64,000 nucleotides of DNA from JAAYHG01 sp012735455 (GCA_050951365.1 JBMNIX010000014.1:62001-126000); one strand, 5' to 3'; shown: positions 44,506-52,800, counted from the stretch's first letter. Notes: generated from the letters alone by a model not told the origin. Made by a program: numbers and translations.

Positions 44506-45018
44506 TCACTCCAGGAAATAGGCCAGAACGGTGCCGGCGGCTATGGCTACACCGTAGGGAAACGTCGTCACCGCCCCAGCCTGGATGGTACCGGTCAGAT
44601 TAACCCTTGGTCCCAGTCCCAGCAAAGAAAGCAGGGTAAGTAAAACAGCCTGCAAGCGAGGCCAAGAACTACGGCCCTTGATGAGAATCAAAAGCGAGAT
44701 AAGACCGCCCACCAAGGCCATATAAATAAACGCCTGCCAGACAAAACCGGGTCCTTTGAGTGCACCCACTACCCCTAGCAGCTTCACATCCCCGGCCCCC
44801 ATTCCACCCCAAACGAATGGCAGCCAGAGCAGGGCCAAGCCGACGAACAGTCCCTTTACGCTCTGAATCCCGCCTGCGAGGCCTGCAGCGTGAAAGTTGA
44901 TCAGGAGACCCATCGCTGCTGCGGGAACTAATACGACATTATAGATCTTCCGGCACTTGATATCTGTGAACGTACAGATGGCAATCACGGTTATGAGGAA
45001 GTAGTCAGCCAGGGCCAT
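44506..45018 (-). CDS. Prepilin peptidase (TadV/CpaA type, A24)
   Basis: The 170-aa membrane aspartyl protease would cleave the Flp pilin and TadE-type leaders. The two catalytic aspartates are visible in CTFTDIKCRKIYN (first helix) and in GMGAGDVKLLG (the GxGD motif). About six hydrophobic segments. No methyltransferase domain, as usual for the Tad-specific enzymes. It follows the pilin gene by 100 bases. Confidence 0.92.
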   Translation of the reverse strand: MALADYFLITVIAICTFTDIKCRKIYNVVLVPAAAMGLLINFHAAGLAGGIQSVKGLFVGLALLWLPFVWGGMGAGDVKLLGVVGALKGPGFVWQAFIYMALVGGLISLLILIKGRSSWPRLQAVLLTLLSLLGLGPRVNLTGTIQAGAVTTFPYGVAIAAGTVLAYFLE

Positions 45019-45053
45019 ACTACCACCCTTTTCTTAAGTCTTCTTGCTAAAGT

Positions 45054-45076
45054 GGCCCTACTGAAAGAGTAGGGCC
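45054..45076 (-). terminator. Perfect hairpin between the pilin gene and the rest of the tad operon
   Basis: GGCCCTACT and AGTAGGGCC form a 9-bp perfect stem around 5 bases. On the minus strand it is followed by ACTTTAGC, only a weak U-tract. It may be a partial terminator or 3' stabiliser giving more pilin mRNA than assembly-gene mRNA. Confidence 0.6.
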
Positions 45077-45118
45077 GTCCAAGAACCATCTTCCGTCCCG
45101 TATTCCTTACGCTTCTGA

Positions 45119-45292
45119 TCACGGGGAGCTCGTTAACCCATTAGTTACTTCATTAAAATTTGCCTCTATACCCTGCCCTAGCAACCTCAAGGCACCAATC
45201 ACCACTACTGCCACCAGGGCCAAGATCAGCCCGTACTCGGCCATACCCTGTCCCTCTTCTCCTTTCCAGAGAGCCTTAAGCTGTTTGAACAC
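45119..45292 (-). CDS. flp: Flp pilin (major subunit of the Tad pilus)
   Basis: A 57-codon gene encodes MFKQLKALWKGEEG followed by QGMAEYGLILALVAVVVIG and a short tail. This is the class IVb Flp pilin plan: cleavage after Gly14 leaves Glu at position +5 and Tyr at +6, then a hydrophobic helix. The start is GTG at 45292, seven bases after AGGAGG. It is the first gene of the tad run, as expected for the major subunit. A TATAAA (45333-45328) upstream may be its -10, without a good -35; a 12-base palindrome (ACTTG-2-CAAGT, 45375-45386) lies further upstream. Confidence 0.93.
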   Translation of the reverse strand: MFKQLKALWKGEEGQGMAEYGLILALVAVVVIGALRLLGQGIEANFNEVTNGLTSSP

Positions 45293-45459
45293 TTTGTTGC
45301 CTCCTTTTCATTCATCCTGTCTTTGCCTTTATAGTACCAGCTAGCATTTTCTGCCACATGGTGCATTTGTCCAAACTTGTTCAAGTCATTTTAGAATCAA
45401 TCTGGGATATTTGTCCCATCAACAGCATATCAATCGGCAGCAAAGCAGCGACTCAAGGC

Positions 45460-45485
45460 AAAAAAAGAAGGGCTCGCAGCCCTTC
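45460..45485 (-). terminator. Intrinsic terminator of the aldehyde oxidoreductase operon
   Basis: GAAGGGCT-CGC-AGCCCTTC (8-bp perfect stem) is followed on the minus strand by seven T residues. It lies 20 bases past the moaD-like stop codon. Confidence 0.9.
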
Positions 45486-45504
45486 AAAATCGGGATGGCT
45501 TTGT

Positions 45505-45777
45505 CTAGCCACCTGCCACCAAAGGGAAGATGGCCACAGTATCTCCGGGCACAAGTTTGGTCCTCAGGCCGTCTGGCAGGTGTTGGAGATGCTTGCCGTT
45601 AACCATGATGATGACTTCGCGGCTGAGACCCTCGCTGCTGTAGACAGCGCGCTCGAACTTGGGGCCGTAGCGGGCGATGAGTTGCGAGAGGAGTTCCGCC
45701 ACGGTAGCTGCCGTCGCCTCTGTGGCCTTGGTCCGGGTAAGCTCACGGATGCTGGCAAAAAAGAGTACTTGCACCAC
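45505..45777 (-). CDS. MoaD/ThiS-family sulfur carrier protein
   Basis: The 90-aa ubiquitin-like protein ends in the functional VAGG tail that is adenylated and thiocarboxylated to supply sulfur for pterin cofactor synthesis. Body motifs FFASIRELT and VNGKHLQHL...PGDTVAIFP fit MoaD. It directly follows the aldehyde oxidoreductase gene (stop and start adjoin) and so probably serves tungstopterin synthesis for that enzyme. GTG start at 45777 or the next codon (45774); ribosome site weak, so translation is likely coupled. Confidence 0.9.
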   Translation of the reverse strand: MVQVLFFASIRELTRTKATEATAATVAELLSQLIARYGPKFERAVYSSEGLSREVIIMVNGKHLQHLPDGLRTKLVPGDTVAIFPLVAGG

Positions 45778-47583
45778 TCAGGCCAACCCCAAGGCCACCA
45801 GTTTCTCCTCCGTGGGGGTTCCTTCTTGTGTCCAGCCCCGTACCTGATAGTAAGACGGCAGCATCTCGGGCACCCGCGCGACCTTACCTTGGTTGGGTCC
45901 GGACGGCATAGGCTCGTTCAAGAGCCGGGGCGGTAGGGTGTCATCGGCTGCCGTAAGACCCGCCGCCAGGTTGAAAAGGCGCTCCAGGTTCCAGATACGT
46001 TCACCGCAGATCATGAAGTCATCCACAGTAAACTCAAGACCGGTGGCCGCCGTCAGGAGATCCGCCAGTTCGGGTGCTCCAATGGCAAAGGTGAGGAACA
46101 GACAGACGCCACTGGAGTCTAGCGCGGCGGTGAGATCCTGGAAAGTTTTGAGCCAGACTGGTTTTTCACCAATGCTGTCCGGATCCAGTTTTTCGGGGAT
46201 ACCAAGGATTTCAGGGGAAGTAAGATAGCCGCGCACATGGCAGCCACCACGGTTGGAGGTGGCATACTCTAACCCCATGCCTTGCACGCCACGTGGCTCG
46301 TAGGCCGGAATCTCCTGCTTCTTCACCGACATGGAGAGATCCGGGCGCCCGCGCTTCTCCGCAAAACGGTAAGAACCCAGCGCCAGCTCAGCACCAAGAC
46401 CCCGCTTGAAGCCGGTGTCTTCGGTAAGCTTCACAATGGCCGCCGCATTGCCAAAGCGTAGCGGTAGACCTGCGCTAGCTTCATCCAGGAGTCCTTCTTG
46501 GTACAGGTTCATGGCGCAGGCGATGGTGCTGCCCATAGAGATGGGATCGATGCCCAGCTCATTGCAAAGGAAGTTGGCCTTACAGATGGCATCAAAGTCG
46601 TCCACCCCGCACTGGGCACCAAAAGCCCAGGTAGCCTCGTATTCTGGTCCCTCCCCGCTGGAGGCATAGGGGCCGCCGGGCACGGTGGTTACCCGCCCAC
46701 AGGACATGGTGCAGCCGAAGCAGGCCTTCTTCCGGACCAAACGAGTGGCTGTGTGGGTCTCGCCGCTGATCTTGTCAGCTGTTTCAAAGTAGCCGGTCTG
46801 GAAATTGCGTGTGGGAAGCGCCCCGGCCTGGTTAAGAACGTTCACCAATATGTTAGTACCGTAGGTCGGTAGACCGGCGCTGGTCACCGGGTGGGCTAGC
46901 ACCTTTGCCCGAGCAGCAAAGACAGCCTTGAGAAAGGCATCCCTATCGGCCACTTTCACGCCACCGGTACCACGCACTGCCACTGCTTTGAGCTTCTTGG
47001 CACCCATCACGGCACCTACGCCGGTGCGTCCGGCAGCCCTGTGTTTATCGTTGACAACCCCGGCAAAAAGCACCAGGTTTTCCCCGCCGGGTCCAATACA
47101 AGCCACCTTGGCCTCAGGGTCCGTCTCAGTCAGGATGCTATCTGTGGTCTCGCTCACAACCTTGCCCCAAAGGTGGGTAGCTGGGCGCAGCTTAACCTTG
47201 TCATTGTTAATCCAAAGGTAGACCGGCTCCCTAGCCTGGCCCTCGATGATGATTGCATCATAGCCTGCGTATTTCAGCTCGGGACCGAAATAACCACCTG
47301 AATTAGAGGCAGCAACGGTACCTGTAAGCGGTCCCTTGGTGACCACGTTATAGCGTCCCGCTGAAGGCGCCATGGTTCCGGTGAGGGGGCCAGCGGCAAA
47401 GATGAGCTTGTTTTCAGGACCGAGGGGATCGACCTTCGGATCTACCTCGTCCATAAAGATCTTTTCCCCCAGGCCACGGGCACCGAGATATTTCCGTGCT
47501 ATTTCGGGGCAGAGGTCCTCAACAGCAACGTCTCCGGTTCCTAGATTAACGCGGAGAATTTTTCCTACCCAACCGTACATCAT
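45778..47583 (-). CDS. Aldehyde:ferredoxin oxidoreductase family, tungsten pterin enzyme
   Basis: The 601-aa protein belongs to the AOR family, which oxidises aldehydes to acids with a tungsto-bispterin and one [4Fe-4S] cluster. The N-terminal domain (YGWVGKILRVNLGTG...YLGARGLGEKI) and domains 2 and 3 are typical. Cluster cysteines are visible in KKACFGCTMSCGR and, near the C-terminus, in DSSGVCLF. Pterin-side motifs include FAAGPLTGTMAPSAGRYNV. It is shorter than some FOR/GOR enzymes but normal for AOR. It overlaps the polyferredoxin gene upstream (ATGA) and lies in an operon with NuoE/F/G-like subunits, so its electron partner is probably that module rather than free ferredoxin alone. Substrate is not predictable. 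Confidence 0.93.
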   Translation of the reverse strand: MMYGWVGKILRVNLGTGDVAVEDLCPEIARKYLGARGLGEKIFMDEVDPKVDPLGPENKLIFAAGPLTGTMAPSAGRYNVVTKGPLTGTVAASNSGGYFGPELKYAGYDAIIIEGQAREPVYLWINNDKVKLRPATHLWGKVVSETTDSILTETDPEAKVACIGPGGENLVLFAGVVNDKHRAAGRTGVGAVMGAKKLKAVAVRGTGGVKVADRDAFLKAVFAARAKVLAHPVTSAGLPTYGTNILVNVLNQAGALPTRNFQTGYFETADKISGETHTATRLVRKKACFGCTMSCGRVTTVPGGPYASSGEGPEYEATWAFGAQCGVDDFDAICKANFLCNELGIDPISMGSTIACAMNLYQEGLLDEASAGLPLRFGNAAAIVKLTEDTGFKRGLGAELALGSYRFAEKRGRPDLSMSVKKQEIPAYEPRGVQGMGLEYATSNRGGCHVRGYLTSPEILGIPEKLDPDSIGEKPVWLKTFQDLTAALDSSGVCLFLTFAIGAPELADLLTAATGLEFTVDDFMICGERIWNLERLFNLAAGLTAADDTLPPRLLNEPMPSGPNQGKVARVPEMLPSYYQVRGWTQEGTPTEEKLVALGLA

Positions 47584-48060
47584 GCCCGCACCTCCTCAAC
47601 CAGTTTGGCAAACCGGGCTGAGTACTCCTTCTTGCGCCCTAGCGTCGCCGTATCAGCTGGCAGGTATTCAATAGCTTTTTCCGAACAGAAGAGGACACAC
47701 TGGGGCTCTCCCGCACAATGATCACACTTGATGGCCTGCTTGGCTTTGGTGCTATAGTTGATGTTGCCAAAGGGACACGCTATTACACACATGCGGCAAA
47801 CCGATGCACTTGTCGCCATCCACCGTTACCACGCCGGTGGCCTCATCACGGCTGATGGCCCCACTCTTGCAGACCTTCAGACAAGAAGGCTCATCGCACT
47901 GCAGACAGGTCAGCGGCACGGCAATCCCTGCCTCGAAACGCAACACCGAGATGCGAGCAGCAGCGGGACGAAACTCTCCTTCATGGTTGAAGGAACACGC
48001 CAACTCACAGCTGCCGCAGCCCGTGCAACGCTCCGGGTTGATTAACAAGACATTAGCCAC
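47580..48060 (-). pseudogene. Four-cluster ferredoxin-like subunit of the AOR complex, one frameshift
   Basis: Two overlapping frames make one 159-residue protein when one base is removed from the AAA run at 47798-47800, giving DKCIG-CRMCVIACPFG. The joined protein has four [4Fe-4S] cysteine sets: RCTGCGSCELAC, TCLQCDEPSCLKVC, KCIGCRMCVIAC, and KCDHCAGEPQCVLFC. This is the HycB/DMSO-reductase-B type electron-transfer subunit. Its last codons overlap the AOR start. All cysteines survive, so the break may be a sequence error; if real, the complex would lack its wire between AOR and the Nuo-like module. Confidence 0.85.
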
Positions 48061-48122
48061 TCTTGTTCCTCCTCTCCTAAACCAGCAGTATTGGAAAAAG
48101 GTTCCTTCTCATCTCACCTCCC

Positions 48123-48875
48123 TCATGTTGTGCTGCCGCTGATACGCAGCGCCTGATCCAGCTTGCGACAACGGGGGCAGAGCTCTTCCTCTACTAAGAG
48201 ATCTGGGGGCTGCTTCCTCAGATAGTCAAACTGCTCCCGTGTGGCGAATGGCTCCCCGCAGCTCTGGCAGTGCACCAAGGTAAACTCCCGGCCCCAGATG
48301 CGGCGCTTTCCTTCACCCTCCTCCACCTTAATAGCTCCCAGCGGACAAACCTCCGCACAGGCCCCACAGCCAACACAATCAGCAGGCGGCTCATCGAAGG
48401 GTGGACTCACCCTTTTTTCTCGGCCGCGGAGGCAGGTGGCAATAGCCCCGTTGCCCTGGGCAGCGCAGGCGCGCACGCAGCGCAGGCAAAGCAGGCAGTC
48501 CGCTGGCTCAGCCTGCAGACGCTCAACGGGCTTTACCCCGTAGCGGCGCGCCAGCTCTTCAATGAGTTGAACATCGCTATATCGAGCCAGGAGCAGGGTG
48601 AGAACAAAGCGGCGTGCCTCGTTCACCCGGGGACTATCTGTAAGTACAGTCAGCTCCCCTTCCACCGGATAGAGACAAGAGGCTACCAGTTGACTCCGAC
48701 GCCCGGTGTTCACCTCCACTAGGCAGAGACGACAGCTCCCTACCCCTTCCAAGCCCGGGTGCTCACACAGGGTGGGCACAAGAACCCCGGCCCGCCGCAA
48801 TACATCCAGCAGTAGCTCCCCCCGTTCTGCTGTAACAACATTGTCGTTAACCTTGAGTTCAAGCTTAGTGCTCAT
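48123..48875 (-). CDS. NuoG-N-terminal-like iron-sulfur subunit
   Basis: The 250-aa protein starts with a plant-type [2Fe-2S] domain (TLCEHPGLEGVGSCRLCLVEV), then a NuoG-like [4Fe-4S]-binding segment (ADCLLCLRCVRACAAQGN), a further ferredoxin motif (DCVGCGACAEVCPLGAI), and a C-terminal four-cysteine knuckle (CQSCGEP...CPRCRK), possibly binding zinc. It matches the diaphorase gamma subunits of NAD-linked hydrogenases and bifurcating enzymes. I choose ATG at 48875; the upstream extension overlaps the NuoF-like gene and is noise. Eleven-base overlap with that gene. Confidence 0.88.
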   Translation of the reverse strand: MSTKLELKVNDNVVTAERGELLLDVLRRAGVLVPTLCEHPGLEGVGSCRLCLVEVNTGRRSQLVASCLYPVEGELTVLTDSPRVNEARRFVLTLLLARYSDVQLIEELARRYGVKPVERLQAEPADCLLCLRCVRACAAQGNGAIATCLRGREKRVSPPFDEPPADCVGCGACAEVCPLGAIKVEEGEGKRRIWGREFTLVHCQSCGEPFATREQFDYLRKQPPDLLVEEELCPRCRKLDQALRISGSTT

Positions 48876-50766
48876 TTTTACGCCTCGTTTCTTCTTCAGC
48901 TGGGGATGCGCAGCGTCTAACCCCGATAGCAGCAAAACGACAGGCTTCCACACATGCTCCACAGCGGCTGCAGCTGGCAGACACGATGCCGTGCACCTGA
49001 CCGCGCTCGCCCCAGATACTACCGGTGGGGCACACCCGCTGACAGGCACCGCAAGCACGGCACAACACGGGGTCAATGTAGTAGTCAAAGAGACCGCGGC
49101 AGACCCCAGCCCGGCAGAACCCGTTCAGGTGCTCCTCGTATTCGGCGCGGAAGTAGCGCAGGGTGGAGAGCACTGGATTGGCAGCGGTCTTGCCCAGGGC
49201 ACAAAGGGCGGTCTCTTGAAGCCCACACGCCAGGCTTTCAACCAGCTCCAGATCGCCCCTCTGTCCACGCCCCAGGGCAAGGTCTGTCAACAAGCGAAGC
49301 AACTGCGGGATTCCTTCCCGGCAAGGGAGGCATTTGCCACAGGACTCATCTGCCAGAAACTGCAGAAAGTAGCGCGCCAGGTCCACCATGCAGTTTCGCT
49401 CATCCATCACGATAAGGCCACCCGAGCCCATCATAGACCCGGCGGCCGCCAACTGCTCAAAGTCCACCGGGAGGTGAAGCAGCTCCGCCGGGATGCAGCC
49501 ACCGGAAGGCCCTCCAGTCTGAACGGCCTTTACCTGGCGGCCACCCTTTATCCCACCGCCAATGTCGTAGATGATCTCCCGCAAAGTGGTCCCCATGGGT
49601 ACCTCTACAAGCCCCGTGTTCTTCACCTTACCAACCAGAGAAAACACCTTGGTACCCCGGCTCTGTTCCGTCCCCAGACTGGTATACCACTCCCAACCGC
49701 GCTTGATGATCTCTGGGACATTGGCCCAGGTCTCCACATTGTTTAGCACCGTGGGCTGATTGTAGAGTCCTTTTTCCGTAGTATGGATGTACTTGGCCCG
49801 CGGCTCGCCCGGTCTCCCCTCCAGAGAGGCCATAAGGGCCGTGGACTCGCCGCAGACAAAGGCACCTCCACCGCGGCTAATCTTCAGATCAAAGGAAAAC
49901 CCGCTAGCCAAGATGTTTTCGCCTAAGAGCCCAAGGGCACGCGCCTCTTCCAGAGCACGCTCCAGGTGCTTTACGGCCAAGGGGTACTCAGCCCGGACGT
50001 AGATAAACCCCTGTGTAGCACCCACTGCGTAGGCACCGATGGCTAGACCCTCAATGACGCTGTGCGGGTCTCCCTCCATAATGCTGCGGTCCATAAAGGC
50101 ACCGGGGTCACCCTCGTCACCGTTGGCTATGACGTAGCGCACCTGGCCTGCTGCCATGCGGCAGATTTCCCATTTGCGTCCGGTGGGAAAGCCCCCGCCG
50201 CCACGCCCGCGCAGACCAGAGCGCTTGATCTCCTCTATCACCCCTGCCGGCGTGAGCTCAAAAAGCGCTCGCGCCAGGCCAGCATAACCGCCGGCAGCAA
50301 TGTAGTCGGCACAGCTTTCAGGATCGATGCGACCGTTGTTCCTCAGAGCTATGCGCACCTGTCTGCGGTAGAAAGGGATTTCAGCCACATTAGGAATAGC
50401 TGTTTTTGTCGCCGGATCATGGTATAAGAGATGCCGTACCAACCTATCACGAAACACAGTCTCTTCTATGATCGCTGCAGCATCCTCCGGCCGGACGCGC
50501 TGATAGAAGACGTTCCGAGGCGCAATGATCACGATAGGGCCTCGCTCACAGTAACCGTGGCACCCTGATGTCTTAAGCTCCAGCTTAACTCTCCCAGCCA
50601 GGCCTTGCGCCTGCACCTCCGCCCTCAGGGCGGCCAGTACTTTGAGGCTGCCATTGGCGCGGCAACCCGTCCCTCCGCATACCCAAATCGTTTTGCTGTC
50701 CGGATCGCGTTGTGCCAGGAGCTGTTCCCGATAAATATACAGGTCTTCCCTACTCATAAGCTTCAT
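48865..50766 (-). CDS. NuoF-like NAD(H)- and FMN-binding subunit
   Basis: The 633-aa protein has three parts. The N-terminal thioredoxin-like [2Fe-2S] domain carries WVCGGTGCRANG and SGCHGYCERGP. The central NuoF domain has the NADH site GLRGRGGGGFPTGRKWE, FMN-region IANGDEGDPGAFMDR and the [4Fe-4S] motif SCGKCLPCREG. The C-terminal part has two more ferredoxin clusters (CRACGACQRVCPTG and CSRCGACVEACRF). This three-part plan is that of HndC/HydB-type subunits of electron-bifurcating complexes. ATG at 50766 overlaps the NuoE-like stop (ATGA). Confidence 0.93.
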   Translation of the reverse strand: MKLMSREDLYIYREQLLAQRDPDSKTIWVCGGTGCRANGSLKVLAALRAEVQAQGLAGRVKLELKTSGCHGYCERGPIVIIAPRNVFYQRVRPEDAAAIIEETVFRDRLVRHLLYHDPATKTAIPNVAEIPFYRRQVRIALRNNGRIDPESCADYIAAGGYAGLARALFELTPAGVIEEIKRSGLRGRGGGGFPTGRKWEICRMAAGQVRYVIANGDEGDPGAFMDRSIMEGDPHSVIEGLAIGAYAVGATQGFIYVRAEYPLAVKHLERALEEARALGLLGENILASGFSFDLKISRGGGAFVCGESTALMASLEGRPGEPRAKYIHTTEKGLYNQPTVLNNVETWANVPEIIKRGWEWYTSLGTEQSRGTKVFSLVGKVKNTGLVEVPMGTTLREIIYDIGGGIKGGRQVKAVQTGGPSGGCIPAELLHLPVDFEQLAAAGSMMGSGGLIVMDERNCMVDLARYFLQFLADESCGKCLPCREGIPQLLRLLTDLALGRGQRGDLELVESLACGLQETALCALGKTAANPVLSTLRYFRAEYEEHLNGFCRAGVCRGLFDYYIDPVLCRACGACQRVCPTGSIWGERGQVHGIVSASCSRCGACVEACRFAAIGVRRCASPAEEETRRKNEH

Positions 50767-51233
50767 GTCGACACTTCCTGTAGCAATTTCCTGATTCTCT
50801 CCGGGGTCATCTGGCCATGGGTTTCGTCTCCAATCATGACCACTGGAGCCAAGGCACAGGCACCTAAGCAGTTTACTGTCTCCAAAGTGAAACAGCCGTC
50901 TGTGGTGGTCTCACCCGGGGCGATGCCCAAGACCTCTTTGATGGTCTCCAGCACCTCACTACTGCCCCGCAGGTGGCAGGCTGTTCCCTGGCAGATCCTA
51001 ATGATCTTCTTCCCCTGTGGTTTAAGTGTCAGCGCCTTGTAGAAGGTGGCAACAGCATAGACCTGGCTCTCGGGCACCGCCAGGTAGCGGGCCACCTCCT
51101 TCATCGCCGTGGGCGGCAGGTAGTGGTAAGTCTCTTGTATTTCCAGCAGCAGTGCTAGGAGCTCTCCAGGATGCTGTGGATGACCCGCACAAAGCTCCTG
51201 CACTTCCTTCTCACCCGGTTCTTTTGGCAGCAT
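50763..51233 (-). CDS. NuoE-like [2Fe-2S] subunit
   Basis: The 156-aa protein has the NuoE fold: helical N-terminus (LLALLLEIQETYHYLPPTAM) and a thioredoxin-like [2Fe-2S] domain with cysteines in RICQGTACHLRG and TVNCLGACALAPVVMI. It is the first gene of the AOR operon (NuoE, NuoF, NuoG-like, polyferredoxin, AOR, MoaD), all overlapping or closely spaced. Confidence 0.93.
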   Translation of the reverse strand: MLPKEPGEKEVQELCAGHPQHPGELLALLLEIQETYHYLPPTAMKEVARYLAVPESQVYAVATFYKALTLKPQGKKIIRICQGTACHLRGSSEVLETIKEVLGIAPGETTTDGCFTLETVNCLGACALAPVVMIGDETHGQMTPERIRKLLQEVST

Positions 51234-51309
51234 GTTTTCACTCCCTTACCCGGCCCCTGTGGTAGTCTCTCTACCGACCCTGGCAGCAACCTTGCCGCCC
51301 GAAAAGCAT

Positions 51310-51339
51310 AAGGTACCCTTCCTTGCGAAAGGGTACCTT
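51310..51339 (-). terminator. Hairpin in the 216-base gap between the VOC gene and the NuoE-like gene
   Basis: AAGGTACCCTT and AAGGGTACCTT form an 11-bp stem with a 7-base loop; on the minus strand ATGCTTTTC follows. It is probably the terminator of the aco operon. Two further small hairpins lie nearby (CTTCCC/GGGAAG near 51393-51407 and GGTAG/CTACC near 51261-51275, the latter in the NuoE leader). No promoter could be assigned with confidence. Confidence 0.55.
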
Positions 51340-51449
51340 CCTTTGCTTAGCGGCAGGCCAAGGGATTGCTCCCCCAACCCTAACGTTTGCCCTTCCCAGA
51401 GGGAAGCAACAAATCGGAGGGTACAAGCAAATCTATTCTTCTGGCGAGC

Positions 51450-51941
51450 TCATTCTTCCGGATACACTGCATCCGGTGGCGGAGCCGAGTCATCCGCGGT
51501 GCCGCTGTAGATCTCGGCAATTACACCTAGATCGTCTTGGGTTGAAAGGTAGGTATAGGTAAGCCCACCCCAGGTTCCCGCCTGCAGCACGATCAGCCCT
51601 TTCTCTCGGGCAAACCTCATTGTCTCATCGTAGTCGTCAGTACCAAAGGCCACATGGTGCAGGCCGGGGCCGTGCTTTTTCAGAAACTCTGCATAAATGC
51701 TCTTGTCGTCTTTCGGTTCGATGATCTCCCACTGTACACCACCAATGTCGCAAACAGCCAACCGCATAGCATAGTCAACACGCTCATCCCGGATGATCAT
51801 GTCCTTTACCGTCTCAGGATTGAACTCCATGATCTGCCAGGGCCCGATACCGTACTCGTCGGCGTATTTTTTCACCGCCGCATCGCAATCTGGCACCACC
51901 ACCGCTACCTGTAGGACCTTGGTAAAGATGGGTTTTTTCAC
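51450..51941 (-). CDS. VOC (glyoxalase/bleomycin-resistance) superfamily protein
   Basis: The 163-aa protein has two beta-alpha-beta-beta-beta units of the VOC fold: VLQVAVVVPDCDAAVKKYADEYGIGPW and GPGLHHVAFGTDDYDETMRFA, each with the metal-ligand positions (His in HHVAF, Glu in IEIYSG-like end VIAEIYSG). It resembles methylmalonyl-CoA epimerase/glyoxalase relatives. Last gene of the aco operon. The substrate is unknown; an isomerase or lyase acting on an acetoin-related or acyl-CoA compound is possible. ATG at 51941. Confidence 0.82.
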   Translation of the reverse strand: MKKPIFTKVLQVAVVVPDCDAAVKKYADEYGIGPWQIMEFNPETVKDMIIRDERVDYAMRLAVCDIGGVQWEIIEPKDDKSIYAEFLKKHGPGLHHVAFGTDDYDETMRFAREKGLIVLQAGTWGGLTYTYLSTQDDLGVIAEIYSGTADDSAPPPDAVYPEE

Positions 51942-51981
51942 GCTTTTCTCCTCCCTTCAGTTTACGTTGGAATAGGCTTAC

Positions 51982-52800
51982 CTAGAACAACCGAGCTCCC
52001 CCGTCCACATTTAGTGCCTGCCCGGTGATGTGATCGTTGGTAACCAAAAACAGTACCGCTTCACCCATGTCCGCAGCCGTCTGATCCACGCCCTGTGGAA
52101 TCAGCCGTTCTACTGTACGGCGGTAGCTTTCGTCTTCCGATTCACCGGGCAATGCATAGGCACGCCGCAGCAGCACCCACATCTGGGTTGGCACTACACC
52201 GGGGCAAACTGCATTCACGCTGATGTTGTCCCGTGCTACCTCCTTGGCCAAGGAATTGGTGAAACCCACCACGGCAAACTTAGAGGCGCAATAGTGTGGC
52301 AACCCGGGCGCACCTTCTTTACCAGCGATGGAAGCAAAGTTGACTATCCTTCCGCCACCCTGCTGCTTCATCTGCGCCAAAACCACTTGACAGCAGAGGA
52401 AAGTCCCTTTTACGTTGGTGTCCATGATACTGTCCCATTCATCCTCTGTCAGAGCCTCTACTGGGTTCACGGTTATAACCCCGGCAGCGTTAACCAGGAT
52501 ATCCAGGCGACCCCACTTCCTCAAAGTGGCGGCTACCATTGCCTTTACTTCGGCAACTTTTGTAACATCGGCCTCAATGGCAATAACCTCTGCACCCTGA
52601 GCCACAAGTTCTGCTGCCAACGCCTTGGCCGCCTGATAACCGGCGATTTCTTTTGTCCAGTACTGGTTCGCCGTCCAAACAACCCGGTCAGCCTCGGCTA
52701 TGGCCACCCTAGCTCCCTCGCGGACAAGCACCTCTACGACGCCTCTACCGATACCGCGACCACCACCCGTTACTAAAGCCACCTTGCCTGCCAGCTTCAT
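51982..52800 (-). CDS. Short-chain dehydrogenase/reductase with an insertion
   Basis: The 272-aa protein has the SDR Rossmann motif TGGGRGIGRG, NAAGV, and the catalytic YCASK (Tyr-x-x-x-Lys) with an upstream serine (NFASIAGK). An insertion of about 20 residues (DRVVWTANQYWTKEIAGYQ) sits after the second strand, near the adenosine-ribose pocket, which is unusual and recalls SDRs that hold the nicotinamide cofactor tightly. In the acetoin gene context it may be a diacetyl/acetoin or 2,3-butanediol dehydrogenase. I choose ATG at 52800, five bases after GGGTGG; a GTG three codons upstream is possible. Confidence 0.88.
   Translation of the reverse strand: MKLAGKVALVTGGGRGIGRGVVEVLVREGARVAIAEADRVVWTANQYWTKEIAGYQAAKALAAELVAQGAEVIAIEADVTKVAEVKAMVAATLRKWGRLDILVNAAGVITVNPVEALTEDEWDSIMDTNVKGTFLCCQVVLAQMKQQGGGRIVNFASIAGKEGAPGLPHYCASKFAVVGFTNSLAKEVARDNISVNAVCPGVVPTQMWVLLRRAYALPGESEDESYRRTVERLIPQGVDQTAADMGEAVLFLVTNDHITGQALNVDGGARLF

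Noticed and set aside
45334..45360. Sigma-54-like TGGCAGAAAATGC upstream of flp
   Set aside because: Only eight bases lie between GG and GC instead of ten, so it cannot serve as a -24/-12 promoter.
48876..49088. 71-residue N-terminal extension of the NuoG-like protein
   Set aside because: It overlaps the NuoF-like gene in another frame, is low in recognisable sequence, and the ATG at 48875 has a ribosome site and begins the [2Fe-2S] domain.
48706..49746. 346-residue plus-strand frame opposite the NuoF-like gene
   Set aside because: It mirrors a strongly conserved NuoF coding region and lacks any recognisable domain.
51234..51449. Possible molybdenum/tungsten cofactor riboswitch before the NuoE-AOR operon
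   Set aside because: Several hairpins are present but I could not match the conserved core of the Moco motif.
52030..52776. 248-residue plus-strand frame opposite the SDR gene
   Set aside because: The SDR on the minus strand has full catalytic motifs; the antisense frame has none.
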